From positions 1-64,000 of the forward strand of contig JACPQY010000011.1 in assembly GCA_016190245.1 (NCBI GenBank): 64,000 nucleotides of DNA. The letters run 5' to 3'. Made by a program: the position numbers and the translations under genes. The stretch's first letter is position 1. Every line of letters begins with the position of its first letter. This document shows positions 1 through 8,750 of the stretch, piece by piece. Origin of the DNA: Nitrospirota bacterium (GTDB lineage: Bacteria; JACPQY01). The notes below the pieces were generated by a model, which saw nothing but the letters and a program-made list of their open reading frames with translations, was not told the DNA's origin and did no database searches.

Positions 1-2
1 CA

Positions 3-116
3 CCCCCGTTACAGCGTTATGTGCCCCGCATCCTGCGGGGCTTCCTCTCGCAGTACCAGGCCCTCCTGGGCCAGGTATCCCCTCTGAACTATTCGGAGAA
101 TCAGGAAAAATCATGA
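3..116 (+). CDS. 3' end of a gene cut by the window edge
   Basis: One forward frame is open from the window edge to a TGA at 114-116 and would encode about 37 residues ending in a polar, Gln/Ser-rich tail. The leucine- and arginine-rich stretch before the stop looks like ordinary protein, but the piece is too short to assign to a family. Stop lies 20 bases before a palindromic repeat. It could also be a chance open frame. Confidence 0.3.
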   Translation, partial: PPLQRYVPRILRGFLSQYQALLGQVSPLNYSENQEKS

Positions 117-136
117 CCGAAAAAGGGCGTTGTAGT

Positions 137-297
137 GCTAGGCTCTGTTTGAAAACCCTTCGCCGGCCACCGCAATCCTTGTAGGGGAGGGTGCTTGCAC
201 CCTCCCTCCCTTCGGGCGGGTCCAAGGACCCGCCCCTACGAAGAACCGTCCTGCCCATGGTCGATCCCCTTAAGGTCGTTTTCAAACAGAGCCTAGC
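137..297. repeat. Palindromic MITE-like element with 20-bp terminal inverted repeats
   Basis: A perfect 20-bp inverted repeat lies at 137-156 and 278-297 (GCTAGGCTCTGTTT... and its complement). Between the arms sits a GTAGGGG...CCCCTAC palindrome (about 182-239) made of two perfect side-by-side hairpins, GGGAGGGTGC-TT-GCACCCTCCC and GGGCGGGTCC-AA-GGACCCGCCC. The whole would fold as a three-way junction. No coding capacity is evident. A second element with the same plan but different sequence is at 58174-58307. Mobility is inferred from shape only. Confidence 0.7.
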
Positions 298-352
298 TCG
301 CCCTGAATCCCGACCCTCTTCTGTCTGGCCACGACCGATCAACGAACGTGCC

Positions 353-1450
353 GTGATCGGGTGCCAGTTCCTCCTCGACTTGCTCATCCTCACCACCTCC
401 GTCGCCGGTCTGCGCGGCACCCGTGAGCTGTGCACCCAAGAGAAATATTGGGAATGTGCCGTCGAGTTGAATCGGTTCATTCTTGAAGAAACCAATCCCG
501 ACGAACGCGCCGAGGCGCTACTCCTCCTGGGCGATGCCTATCTGGAGCTCGGAGAGGACTCGAAGGCGCGTGACGCCTACGAGGATGCGATGGAGATACC
601 CGGCCACCGCGCAACCGCGCTGCGCCGGATGGGTGACGCCTACCTTCGCCGCGGCAACCACTCCGAAGCGATTGCCGTCATGGATCACCTTCTGACCGAG
701 CAGGCCGTACCCGTGGACGACGCCGCCCTCTTCAAAGCCCGTGCCTTCCTGTACGAGGAAGAATGGGCAGCCGCCTCGGCGCAACTTGCCCTCGTGCCCG
801 AAACCCACGATGGGGTGCGCGACGCCAGGCTCGCATTGGAAGGCGTCCAGAACCTTCCCCGACGATCCCCGGCCCTGGCAGTCGGGCTGTCGGCCATCCT
901 CCCCGGCGCCGGACAAGCCTATGCCGGACGCCCCCTCGACGGCATCCAGACACTCCTCATCAACGGTCTGCTCGCCACCGGCATCGGATTCGCGTTCACC
1001 AAAGGCGAGCCGGTCGCCGGATCCGCGTTGATCTTTCTCACCGTGCCGTTCTACGGCGGCAACCTCTACAACGCGCATCGCCATGCGGACGACTACAACG
1101 CCCGGCAGGCGCGGAAGGTCATAGAGGAGATAGATTCCAAGCTCGGCTTCCAGCCTGTCCCACGGCCTCACAGTTCAAGTCGAGAACCGGCGCAACCGAC
1201 CTCCGCCTCGGCCGGTGAAGGCGCGATCGAGTTCTACCAGTCCTTCCTCTCGCGGCACTGGGGCGGGCGGTGCGCGTTCATCCCGAGCTGTTCGCGCTAC
1301 GGTCACGCGGCCGTCATGAAGTACGGCTTTCTTCGCGGAACGATCCTGATCGGCGCGCGCCTCTTGCGGGACAACCCCTCAGCCTTGGCCTACTACCCGC
1401 TCACCCGGGACGCGGAGGGGCGGTTGCGGGCCGTGGATCCGGTGGAGTGA
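353..1450 (+). CDS. TPR-repeat membrane protein fused to a YidD domain
   Basis: The protein has about 365 residues from the GTG at 353. An upstream ATG at 191 in the same frame lies inside the palindromic repeat, so it is an unlikely start. Residues about 10-160 are tetratricopeptide helices (for example LLLGDAYLELG, LRRMGDAYLRRG). Residues about 170-240 are hydrophobic with Gly/Pro-rich turns, as in small TM2/DUF5683-like membrane segments. Residues about 290-343 are a YidD domain with the signature IEFYQSFLS and the two conserved Cys around CAFIPSCSRYG. YidD is normally a free protein of about 80 residues that helps YidC insert membrane proteins. Here it is the C-terminus of a larger protein. 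No yidC, rnpA or rpmH is nearby, which is where free yidD usually sits. Confidence 0.85.
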   Translation: MIGCQFLLDLLILTTSVAGLRGTRELCTQEKYWECAVELNRFILEETNPDERAEALLLLGDAYLELGEDSKARDAYEDAMEIPGHRATALRRMGDAYLRRGNHSEAIAVMDHLLTEQAVPVDDAALFKARAFLYEEEWAAASAQLALVPETHDGVRDARLALEGVQNLPRRSPALAVGLSAILPGAGQAYAGRPLDGIQTLLINGLLATGIGFAFTKGEPVAGSALIFLTVPFYGGNLYNAHRHADDYNARQARKVIEEIDSKLGFQPVPRPHSSSREPAQPTSASAGEGAIEFYQSFLSRHWGGRCAFIPSCSRYGHAAVMKYGFLRGTILIGARLLRDNPSALAYYPLTRDAEGRLRAVDPVE

Positions 1451-1588
1451 GGTTCGCGTTGCGCAAACGATGGCACATGCGTCTTGTCCGCGCGGCTCTC
1501 GCCCGCAGCCTCCGCGCGTGGCACCCCTGCGAGAAAGCAGGCGCAATTGGAAGGCCCGACGGTCGCATGCCAAGCCGCATCGCGTGAT

Positions 1589-2842
1589 CTACGAGTCCGT
1601 TCCCTCCCACAGGGCACGGATGGGGACGGCGAAGAGATCGTCGCCAAAACGCGCTCCCACCTCGCCATCGTAGAGCACGACTCCGGCCGCGAACCGCCTG
1701 CCCGCGGCGGCCTTCAACTTTCGGAGGCCACGAAAATCCGCGGCCGTGACCGTGGCGCCCGCCTTCACCTCCACCCCCGCCACTCGACCGGGACCGCGCT
1801 CGAGCACGATATCCACCTCGACCGCGTCCTTGTCGCGGTAGTGGAAGAACCGGATCTCCTCCTCATGCCCACTTGCCTGTCGGCGGAGCTCCTGGAACGC
1901 GAAGGTCTCAAGCATCTGGCCGAGCGTGGGGCGATCTTCCCAAAGGGAGGCCGCATCCAGCCCCAGCAGTGCGCAGGCAACGCCCGTGTCGCCGACGTGC
2001 AACTTGGGGGTCTTGATCAGGCGGCTCAGCCGATTGCTGTGCCATGGCGAAAGCTCCTCCAGAAGGAAGATCCTCTCCAGCAAGGTCACATAGTCGCGGA
2101 TGGTCGGCCGACTCAGCTTGAATGGACCCGCTAGGTCGCTGATGTTGACCAGCCGCGCCGTCTGGCCCGCGGCCAGCGCGAGCATCCGGGGCATTGCATC
2201 GAGGGAGTTGATCCGTGCCAAGCTTCGGACATCGCGCTGGACGAGCGTCTCGATGTAGTCGCGATACCACGCGGCCCGGCGGCGCGGCGTGGACCGCTCA
2301 AGCGCCGCCGGATAGCCGCCGGCCGCGATGCGCTCCGCGAGTGCCCTTCCGAGCCGCTCCGCCCTGCGAGCCCTGAACACACCGTCGAAGAGCCGGTCGA
2401 GAAAGCGCGGCGCATTCCCGTCGAGCTCGCACTGAGCCAACGGGTGCAGCCGGAGGATGCCGATGCGGCCGGCCAGCGAGTCCGCCAGCGCCGGGACCAA
2501 TAGCACATTAGAGGATCCCGTGAGGAGGAATCGGCCCGGGCCGCGCCGGCGGTCCACGGCCGACTTGAGTGCGTTGAAAATCCCCGGTACGCGCTGCACC
2601 TCGTCCAACACCGCCCGCTCCGGCAGGTCACCGACGAAGCCCACGGGGTCGGCGGTTGCCGCGGCGCGGGTCACATCCTCATCGAAGCTGAAGTAGGCGT
2701 GGCCCAACCTCTTGCCTACGACCTGCGCCAGCGTCGTCTTGCCGGACTGGCGTGGGCCGTGGATCAGGACCACGGGCGTATCCGCGAGCGCCTCGACAAG
2801 ACGAGCCTCCGCCAAGCGGGCGTAGAGCGGGCCGACTCCCAT
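1589..2842 (-). CDS. AAA family ATPase with DUF4143 C-terminal domain
   Basis: The protein belongs to the AAA_14/DUF4143 family. The N-terminal third carries a Walker A motif (GPRQSGKTT), a Walker B-like segment (RAVLDEVQRVP) and sensor 1 (RFLLTGSSN). The C-terminal half has the DUF4143 region with a nuclease-like ending (FHYRDKDAVEVDIVLE then VEVKAG), which resembles a PD-(D/E)XK fold. The role of the family is not settled; members are often patchily distributed and suspected to be defence or toxin-related. I prefer the ATG at 2842 because family members usually start a few residues before RLAEARLVEAL and because a 23-bp repeat array begins 2 bases upstream. A longer version starting at 2890 is also open. 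Confidence 0.85.
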   Translation of the reverse strand: MGVGPLYARLAEARLVEALADTPVVLIHGPRQSGKTTLAQVVGKRLGHAYFSFDEDVTRAAATADPVGFVGDLPERAVLDEVQRVPGIFNALKSAVDRRRGPGRFLLTGSSNVLLVPALADSLAGRIGILRLHPLAQCELDGNAPRFLDRLFDGVFRARRAERLGRALAERIAAGGYPAALERSTPRRRAAWYRDYIETLVQRDVRSLARINSLDAMPRMLALAAGQTARLVNISDLAGPFKLSRPTIRDYVTLLERIFLLEELSPWHSNRLSRLIKTPKLHVGDTGVACALLGLDAASLWEDRPTLGQMLETFAFQELRRQASGHEEEIRFFHYRDKDAVEVDIVLERGPGRVAGVEVKAGATVTAADFRGLRKLKAAAGRRFAAGVVLYDGEVGARFGDDLFAVPIRALWEGTDS

Positions 2843-2844
2843 GC

Positions 2845-2936
2845 CGGCCAATTGTAACTCGGTGCCTCGGCTAATTGCAACGTTCTTCATCGGCCAGATG
2901 AAACTTCATGGCTCGGCCAAACGAAATGCTGGGCAT
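2845..2936. promoter_or_regulatory. Four direct repeats with exact 23-bp period (candidate operator array)
   Basis: The core CGGCCAATTGTAAC and its variants recur on the plus strand at 2845, 2868, 2891 and 2914, exactly 23 bases apart. The copies read CGGCCAATTGTAAC, CGGCTAATTGCAAC, CGGCCAGATGAAAC and CGGCCAAACGAAAT. Repeat 3 overlaps a palindrome TTCATC-GGCCA-GATGAA at 2886-2902. The array lies directly upstream of the AAA/DUF4143 gene, so it is probably its promoter/operator region. Which protein binds is unknown. Confidence 0.6.
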
Positions 2937-3044
2937 CACGCCCCGCCCAGGCCGCCGGCTATGTCCTCTCCGAATCTGCGCACCGAGACTCGCGTGCCCT
3001 GAGAGTCAACGAACACCCCCAGCCCCCCCCCCGGCCGCGCATCT

Positions 3045-4460
3045 TCAGGCGATCGATGTCTCGAAGCCGCGGCGGTCCATGCGGCCCCAGCCTTTCGCGC
3101 CCCGGAGGGCGCCCAGAAACCCACGAAAGCGCCAGAACGCGCAGAGCTGCCGGTAGCCCAGGTTCTCCACGAACGCGAGCGCGAAGAGCCGGACGAGGTC
3201 GGCCGTGCGCGGATAGCGGCGAAGCGACAGTTCCTCCAGTGCAACCGCCGCCACGGAGAGCGCCATCCCCAGCACGATCGCAACCATGATGAACGCCAAC
3301 ACATACGGTCCGCGCAGGCTGCCCAGAAAGAGCGCGAGGGCCAGGGACACGTATCCCCCCATCTCGATCACCGGCCCGAGCATCTCGAGGAAGAAGAAAT
3401 AGGGGTAGACGAACAGGCCGATCCTCCCGTAGCGCGGGTTGAGCATCATCGGCCAGTACCGGGCAACCGACTCGACAAGCCCGCGCTGCCAGCGATCACG
3501 TTGCCGGCCCAACGCACGCAGCGTTTCAGGGCACTCGGTCCACGCGACGGGATCGGGGACGTAGGCGATTCGATAAGGGATTCGCTTCCGCCGGCAGTAG
3601 CGGTGAAGCCGGACCACGAGTTCCATGTCCTCCCCCACAGTCGAGCGGCTATACCCGCCTGCGTCCACCACGGTCCTCCGGCGGAACATACCGAACGCCC
3701 CGGAGATGATGAACGTGCCTTGCATCGCGGCCCACCCCATCCGACCCGACAGGAACGCCCGGAGGTATTCGAGCACCTGGAGTTGGGCAAGAATTCGCCT
3801 CGGGAATCGCACTTCCTTGAGCACCCCATCCTCAACGCGACAATCGTTCGCGATGCGGACGATCCCTCCGGCGGCGACGGTGGACCCGTCTTCGAGAAAC
3901 GGTCTCACGAGGCGGATGAGCGCCTCGCGTTCCAGCAGGCTGTCCGCATCCACGGCGCAGAAGAGCGGCGTCGAGGCGAAGTTGATCCCCGCGTTGAGAG
4001 CATCGGCCTTGCCGCCGTTTTCCTTGTCCACCACCCAGAGATTCCGCGCGCGACGACTTCGGTACGTGCCGCGCACAGCCGCCGTGGGGAGACCCGCCGT
4101 GGGGGCGCGTGGCGCGGGTTCGAGTTCGAAAGCCTCGATCATCCGGGCCAGCGTGTCATCGGTTGATCCGTCATTCACGAAGAGAACCTCTACGCGGGGA
4201 TAGACCACGCCAAGGAGCGAGCGGACGGCGGCCACGCACGTGGGCGCCTCGTTGAAGGCCGGGGTGATGAGCGTGACCGGTGGCGCGCCGGCGCCCGCCA
4301 TCAGCTCCTCGAGATCGAACGAGCGCAGCCGGCGCGAGTGGCGCTTGAGAGCCCGAAACGCAAAGACGCTCGTGGCAAGGTAGACCGAGTTCAGAACAAG
4401 GAAGTAGAGGAGAACCAGGTCGTTGAGGAAACCCAGGACGACAAAGGCGGCCGCCGTCAC
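3045..4460 (-). CDS. Family 2 glycosyltransferase, processive type, membrane-bound
   Basis: This is a 471-residue inner-membrane glycosyltransferase like PgaC or hyaluronan/cellulose synthases. A transmembrane helix is at about residues 3-25. The GT-A domain follows with TPAFNEAPT, FVNDGSTDDT, GGKADALNAG, the DxD motif in CAVDADSLLE, GAFGMFRRR, GEDMELVVR and the processive QRDRW motif (here RQRDRWQRGLV). Two or three helices follow at about 330-400. Expected role: polymerise or export an extracellular polysaccharide. The start is the GTG at 4460, which overlaps the HEAT gene stop as GTGA. A longer open frame continues upstream through that gene but is not expected to be translated. Last gene of a three-gene operon. 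Confidence 0.9.
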   Translation of the reverse strand: MTAAAFVVLGFLNDLVLLYFLVLNSVYLATSVFAFRALKRHSRRLRSFDLEELMAGAGAPPVTLITPAFNEAPTCVAAVRSLLGVVYPRVEVLFVNDGSTDDTLARMIEAFELEPAPRAPTAGLPTAAVRGTYRSRRARNLWVVDKENGGKADALNAGINFASTPLFCAVDADSLLEREALIRLVRPFLEDGSTVAAGGIVRIANDCRVEDGVLKEVRFPRRILAQLQVLEYLRAFLSGRMGWAAMQGTFIISGAFGMFRRRTVVDAGGYSRSTVGEDMELVVRLHRYCRRKRIPYRIAYVPDPVAWTECPETLRALGRQRDRWQRGLVESVARYWPMMLNPRYGRIGLFVYPYFFFLEMLGPVIEMGGYVSLALALFLGSLRGPYVLAFIMVAIVLGMALSVAAVALEELSLRRYPRTADLVRLFALAFVENLGYRQLCAFWRFRGFLGALRGAKGWGRMDRRGFETSIA

Positions 4461-5587
4461 GACGCGGCACCCGAGAGGACCTGACGGACCAGCTCCGCGC
4501 GGGGGTGGCTCGAGGCCGCCACCCGGGCCAGAAGGTCGGTGGCCTTCAGCCTCTTGAGGCCCCACGCGGCCTGGAGAGCCACCCAGGGGGAACGGTCCGA
4601 GAGCGCGACACGGAGAGGCTCGACGTCGGCCTCCTCCCCCAAACGGCCCAGGGCGGCCACCGCATGCGTGCGGACCACAAAATCCGCGCTGCCGCACACG
4701 GCGCGGACGGCCGGTAGGTGGCGCGTCTGTCCCACCGCGCCCAGAAGCCGGAGGCACGCGCCGCGCAGATCGCGGCCCTTCTCGCGCGCGAGAACCGTCG
4801 CAGCCACGTCCGCCGCCTGGGTATCGCGAAGCTGCCCGAGCGTGTCCGCGAACACGGCCCGGGTCCAGTCCGGATTGTCCGGGTTCGCAAGTTGCGAGCG
4901 GAGTTCGGCCCCCGCCTCGGGCCCGGCCGCGGCCAGCATCGAGGCGAGGAAGCCGGCACTCCACGTTTCGAAGCGGTGCAGCGTGTGGAGCACGGCGCGC
5001 GCGTACCGCGCATTCCCGCTCCTCATGAGCGCCCGCGCCGCCACCATGGCGACAAGCGGTGAGGCATCGTCGAGCGCCTCCACCACCGCGTCCGAGTGTG
5101 CGGGAAGTCCCAACGCCCCGAGGATCCGCACCGCTTCCGCGCGACCCTCCGGAGCCGACCGTTTCCAGCGGCGCGCCAGGTCGTCCAGAAACGGCTGCGC
5201 GATCTCGATGAGGACGCTCTTTGCCTCGCCCCTCAGCCGACCCGCCAGGCGGGCGACGTAGGCCAGAAAGTGCGGGATGTCCTGCCGCCGCACGTGTTTC
5301 CAGAGCAGATGAACGCGCAGTCGCCCGGCCGCCTCGGCTTCCGGCCGCGCGTGTGGAGAAGTGATCTCCAGGAGGAGCGGGCGCCAGACCGATTCCAGGC
5401 GCGACCACCGTCGCTCGCGCAACCGGTTCCTAAACCGAAACGCCACGGTCGAGAGGGCAAACGCGAAGACGAGACAGAACAGGAACACCACCGTGACTAC
5501 TAAGTAGAGCAGGACCCTGTCGCTCAGGAAGACGGCCGGGATGGTCGCGGACTCGCCGCCCATCAATCCCATTGCGGGCCAGATCAC
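4457..5587 (-). CDS. Membrane-anchored HEAT-repeat protein
   Basis: The product has about 376 residues. One hydrophobic helix near residues 20-45 is followed by a basic stretch and then HEAT/PBS-type repeats (AVVEALDDASPLVAMVAARALMRS, AVRAVCGSADFVVRTHAVAALGRLG and ALSDRSPWVALQAAWGLKRL are each one unit, shown here only in part by position in residues 170-370). Such repeats bind other proteins. The likely start is the GTG at 5587, which overlaps the regulator's TGA as GTGA with a GGGGA about 6 bases upstream. Another GTG at 5602 is possible. Position between a response regulator and a glycosyltransferase suggests a scaffold or adaptor for polysaccharide synthesis. Confidence 0.8.
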   Translation of the reverse strand: MIWPAMGLMGGESATIPAVFLSDRVLLYLVVTVVFLFCLVFAFALSTVAFRFRNRLRERRWSRLESVWRPLLLEITSPHARPEAEAAGRLRVHLLWKHVRRQDIPHFLAYVARLAGRLRGEAKSVLIEIAQPFLDDLARRWKRSAPEGRAEAVRILGALGLPAHSDAVVEALDDASPLVAMVAARALMRSGNARYARAVLHTLHRFETWSAGFLASMLAAAGPEAGAELRSQLANPDNPDWTRAVFADTLGQLRDTQAADVAATVLAREKGRDLRGACLRLLGAVGQTRHLPAVRAVCGSADFVVRTHAVAALGRLGEEADVEPLRVALSDRSPWVALQAAWGLKRLKATDLLARVAASSHPRAELVRQVLSGAAS

Positions 5588-7113
5588 GAAGTCCCCAGGC
5601 ACCGGCGCACCCTCGCCAGGAGGTCCACCGGAGACACCGGTTTGACGACGCAGTCCGCCGCGCCTAACTCGATCGCGCGCCCCACGGCGTCCTCGTCCTC
5701 CGGCGTCGTCAGCATGATCACCGGCACTTTCGCGGTTTCGGGGCGACGGCGAAGCACTTCCAGAAGCTGCAGACCACCGATGCTGGGCGTCTGAAGATCC
5801 AGGAGGACAAGCGAGACACTCGGATCCACGGCGGCTTGAAGCGCCGAGGCCCCATCCGCGCAGTGCACCACCTCGTATCCCTCTCTCGACAAGCGATGTT
5901 TCATGGCGGCGGCCGCGAGATCGTCGTACTCCGCGATGAGGATCTTGGGCGCCTCCGCGAGCTCCAACTCGGCGGCTTCGGGAACGAGCACGGCGCTGCG
6001 CCCCTCGGCGCGGGCCTGTCGCAACAGTTCACCGATGGTGGCCACCGCACTCTCCGCCGACATGTCCGCCGAGACCCTCGTGAAACCGGCGCTGAGCGTG
6101 AGATGAAACGTGATGCCGTCGCCCGAGCGGAATGTGCGGGCGCGCGCGGCGTCCAAAACCTTCTTCAAGGCCCTCCGGCCCCCGGCCAGAGCCGTGGCGG
6201 GCAGCAGTGCGGCAAACTGGGCGCCGCCCCACCGGGCCACGAAGTCCGATCGCCTCAAGCTCCGGGCCACGCCCGCGCCTGCCTCGCGAAGGACCATGTC
6301 CAGGATCACGCGCCCGAACGCCTCGTGGAGCCCCGTCACGTCGTCCAGTTCCAGCAACGCCAAGACCAGAGGTTTTCCGGTTCGGACCGCCTCGGCCTTG
6401 GCCCGCTCGAACGTCTCGCCGAGCACGGTCCGATTGGGAAGACCGGTCAGTGCATCGCGATGCGAAGCCGCGAGCGCGGCCGATTCCCGCGCCAGAATCC
6501 CTTCCACGGCGGCGGCCAACTCGCCGGGATCAACGGGCGCCTTCAGCCACGCGTCCGCCCCCAGAGCCACGCACTCTCGCCGCTCCGCCTCGTTTCCCGA
6601 AACGGAGAGCACGATCACGGGAATTCCCGCCGTGGAGGGATGCTCCTTCAGGCGCGCGAGGAGGCTCCGGCCGTCTGCATCGAGCACGGCCATGTCAACG
6701 ATCACCAGATCGAACCGGCGCGCGCGAAGGTGTCGGACGGCCTCGGCGCAGGATGAGGCGATTACGGGTTCCCCCCCACGAGGGGCAAGTGCGGCGATCA
6801 GTTTCGCCGCTTCAGCCGATCCCACGATGAGGAAACCATCTCTCGCCGGTCCCGCCGCCTGGCGGCCGAGCGCGGTCAGGAGGGGCTCCAGACCGTCGAG
6901 CGGCTTCCCTGCCGCCGATTTCTCGAGTGCCTCCGCCGCGAGGGCCACATCGAGGAAGCCGCCCGCCGCGGCCCTCCGCCTCAACGAGCGAGCAAGCCGC
7001 CGGACCGACGCCACGGCTCCCGCCTCACCGTGTCGCAGGGGCTCTGCGATCAGTTCCAGCGCATCGAGAAAACTCCTCGCGAACTCGCTAGGCCGGCCTG
7101 CCCCTTCCTCCAT
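5584..7113 (-). CDS. Response regulator with REC, degenerate GGDEF and REC domains
   Basis: The protein has 509 residues. An Hpt-like helical region (1-80) precedes a first receiver domain (about 92-205, Asp in LVIVDMAVLDADG), a diguanylate-cyclase-like domain (about 215-372, DALTGLPNR) and a second receiver domain (about 392-509, Asp in LVLLDLQTPSIGG, Lys in CVVKPVSP). The active-site GG(D/E)EF is replaced by GGAQF, so c-di-GMP synthesis is unlikely and the domain may only bind nucleotide or protein. As first gene of an operon with a processive glycosyltransferase it probably controls polysaccharide output, which is the known theme for GGDEF proteins near such synthases. Confidence 0.88.
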   Translation of the reverse strand: MEEGAGRPSEFARSFLDALELIAEPLRHGEAGAVASVRRLARSLRRRAAAGGFLDVALAAEALEKSAAGKPLDGLEPLLTALGRQAAGPARDGFLIVGSAEAAKLIAALAPRGGEPVIASSCAEAVRHLRARRFDLVIVDMAVLDADGRSLLARLKEHPSTAGIPVIVLSVSGNEAERRECVALGADAWLKAPVDPGELAAAVEGILARESAALAASHRDALTGLPNRTVLGETFERAKAEAVRTGKPLVLALLELDDVTGLHEAFGRVILDMVLREAGAGVARSLRRSDFVARWGGAQFAALLPATALAGGRRALKKVLDAARARTFRSGDGITFHLTLSAGFTRVSADMSAESAVATIGELLRQARAEGRSAVLVPEAAELELAEAPKILIAEYDDLAAAAMKHRLSREGYEVVHCADGASALQAAVDPSVSLVLLDLQTPSIGGLQLLEVLRRRPETAKVPVIMLTTPEDEDAVGRAIELGAADCVVKPVSPVDLLARVRRCLGTS

Positions 7114-7592
7114 TTTCCCCCGCGCGCCGCAGGATTCCGTGCGATCGGACAGCGCTCACCGGCGCCATCCACCCGCTCGAAACGCGTCGCGCCACGAGCG
7201 CGGTGCCTTGCTCGCCTCCGTCCGCACCGTGCCCGAGAAGCCCCTCATGGTTGTGGTCGCAGAGGTCAGGTTTCGCCACGCACCCTCGCGGTGCCGAAAA
7301 ATCGTCGCCCCCTCGCCAATCGCCCGTCGCGCGCTGATCGCACACAACCTCCGATCGCGAGTGCGGCGTGGATAGAACTACGAGGTTGGTCGTCATCCCT
7401 GACCCTGCACCATTCCTAATCCGCGTATTGTCGCCTAGCCATGTCCTCTTTGTCAAACCACGTGCCGCCGCCGGCACCCCACACTTCAATCCCCCGGACT
7501 CCCCCTTTTCTGCTTGCTCACCGCGCCCGGACGCGGTAATTGGATCGCTTTAGTCGTTGAGAGCTATGCGCTGCTAGTCGATGGGAGGTGTT
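7114..7592. other. Intergenic region between divergent genes
   Basis: This 479-base spacer separates the regulator operon (leftward) from the cytochrome gene (rightward), so it should hold both promoters. I see no clear -35/-10 pair, repeat or terminator. A 133-codon reverse frame overlaps it but has no recognisable motif and low plausibility. The last bases carry a strong Shine-Dalgarno GGGAGGTG for the cytochrome gene. Confidence 0.4.
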
Positions 7593-8585
7593 ATGGAACC
7601 ATTCTTTTCAAAGCGCCGTGCTGTCCCCTTTCTCGCCCTGTTGCTATCCTCGTGTGCCCTGATCTTTCGATCAACGATCCCGGATGTCGGACCGCCACCG
7701 GATCTTCGGGTCGAGATCACGCCTGCCCGCCTCGCGCGCGGGGAGTACCTCGCCCGGCACGTGATGGCCTGCATCGACTGCCACTCGGATCGCGACTTCG
7801 GGCACTTTGCGGGACCCGTCGTGACCGGCACGGAAGGCAAGGGAGGGACAAGGTTCGGGAAGGAGCTCGGTCTCCCCGGCACGCTCTACGGGAAGAACAT
7901 TACACCCGCCGCGCTGGGGGCGTGGACCGATGGCGAGGTGGCCCGCGCCATCACGTCGGGCGTCGGCCGCGACGGTGAAGCGTTCTTCCCGATGATGCCC
8001 TACCCGAACTACCGGCAGATCGCCACAGAAGATCTGTACTCCCTGATCGCCTACGTACGCTCTCTCAAACCCATCACGAACGAGGTCCCGAAGCGGGAGC
8101 TGAACTTCCCCCTCAAGTACGTCGCCCGCACACTGCCGCGCCCCTACGAGCCGGCCCCACCGCCAAATCCTTCCGATACTGTCGCGCGCGGGAAGTATCT
8201 CGTCATCATCGCCTCCTGCGCGGATTGCCACACGCCCATGAACGACCGCGGCCAACCCCTGCCGGGGATGTACATGGCGGGGGGGAACGAGTCGGAACTA
8301 CCGTGGGGGACGCTTCGCGCAGCCAATATCACTCCGGACGTGGAGACCGGCATCGGCCGCGTCCCCCGCGAGGTGTTCATCAAGCAGTTCAAGGGATTCT
8401 CCACTCCCGAGGGGAAGCGCCTGCCCAACGGGACGGACGGGTTCAACACGGACATGCCGTGGACGGAGTACGGCGGTATGACCGAGGGGGACCTGGGCGC
8501 GATCTACGACTATCTGCGCACGATCCCGCCGGTCAAGAACGCCGTGAGGTGGTTCACGCCGCCCGGCGGGCCGGCAAACCCGTGA
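7593..8585 (+). CDS. Dihaem cytochrome c lipoprotein
   Basis: About 330 residues. The start at 7593 is preferred over 7581 because GGGAGGTG ends 4 bases upstream. A short signal peptide ends in the lipobox LLSSC, so the protein is probably anchored in the periplasm or outer membrane. Two class I cytochrome c domains follow, each with a CxxCH haem motif (CIDCH near residue 50, CADCH near residue 210) and later Met candidates for axial ligands (FFPMMPYPNY, FNTDMPWTEYGGM). This two-domain layout is seen in cytochrome subunits of quinoprotein dehydrogenases. No dehydrogenase gene lies beside it, so the electron donor is unknown. Confidence 0.9.
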   Translation: MEPFFSKRRAVPFLALLLSSCALIFRSTIPDVGPPPDLRVEITPARLARGEYLARHVMACIDCHSDRDFGHFAGPVVTGTEGKGGTRFGKELGLPGTLYGKNITPAALGAWTDGEVARAITSGVGRDGEAFFPMMPYPNYRQIATEDLYSLIAYVRSLKPITNEVPKRELNFPLKYVARTLPRPYEPAPPPNPSDTVARGKYLVIIASCADCHTPMNDRGQPLPGMYMAGGNESELPWGTLRAANITPDVETGIGRVPREVFIKQFKGFSTPEGKRLPNGTDGFNTDMPWTEYGGMTEGDLGAIYDYLRTIPPVKNAVRWFTPPGGPANP

Positions 8586-8679
8586 GACGAGGCGCCATGA
8601 AATCCCTCGCCAGCCTGAGATCGCCGCGGACGTCCCCGCCGCCAGGCAGGCGCCCCGTCGCGATGACAGAAGGCACGTC

Positions 8680-8709
8680 ATTGCGATCCGCCGCAGGCGG
8701 AGAAGCAAT
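8680..8709. repeat. REP-like hairpin
   Basis: ATTGC-GAT-CCGCC-GCA-GGCGG-AGAA-GCAAT forms two stacked stems. It lies in the spacer between two convergent genes (cytochrome and glycosidase), where it may also help transcription stop. It resembles the GTCATTGCGA...GCAATCTC repeats common in many bacterial genomes. Confidence 0.5.
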
Positions 8710-8750
8710 CTCGAATGGGTCACACGCCCCCACACCTTCTGGTCCAGCCA

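Noticed and set aside
4460-5408. N-terminal extension of the glycosyltransferase frame
   Set aside because: It overlaps the HEAT-repeat gene in another frame, is Gly/Arg/Pro-rich and lacks domain features. The GTGA overlap gives a natural start.
7088-7489. 133-codon reverse frame before the cytochrome gene
   Set aside because: No motif, overlaps the regulator start, and codon pattern is not protein-like.
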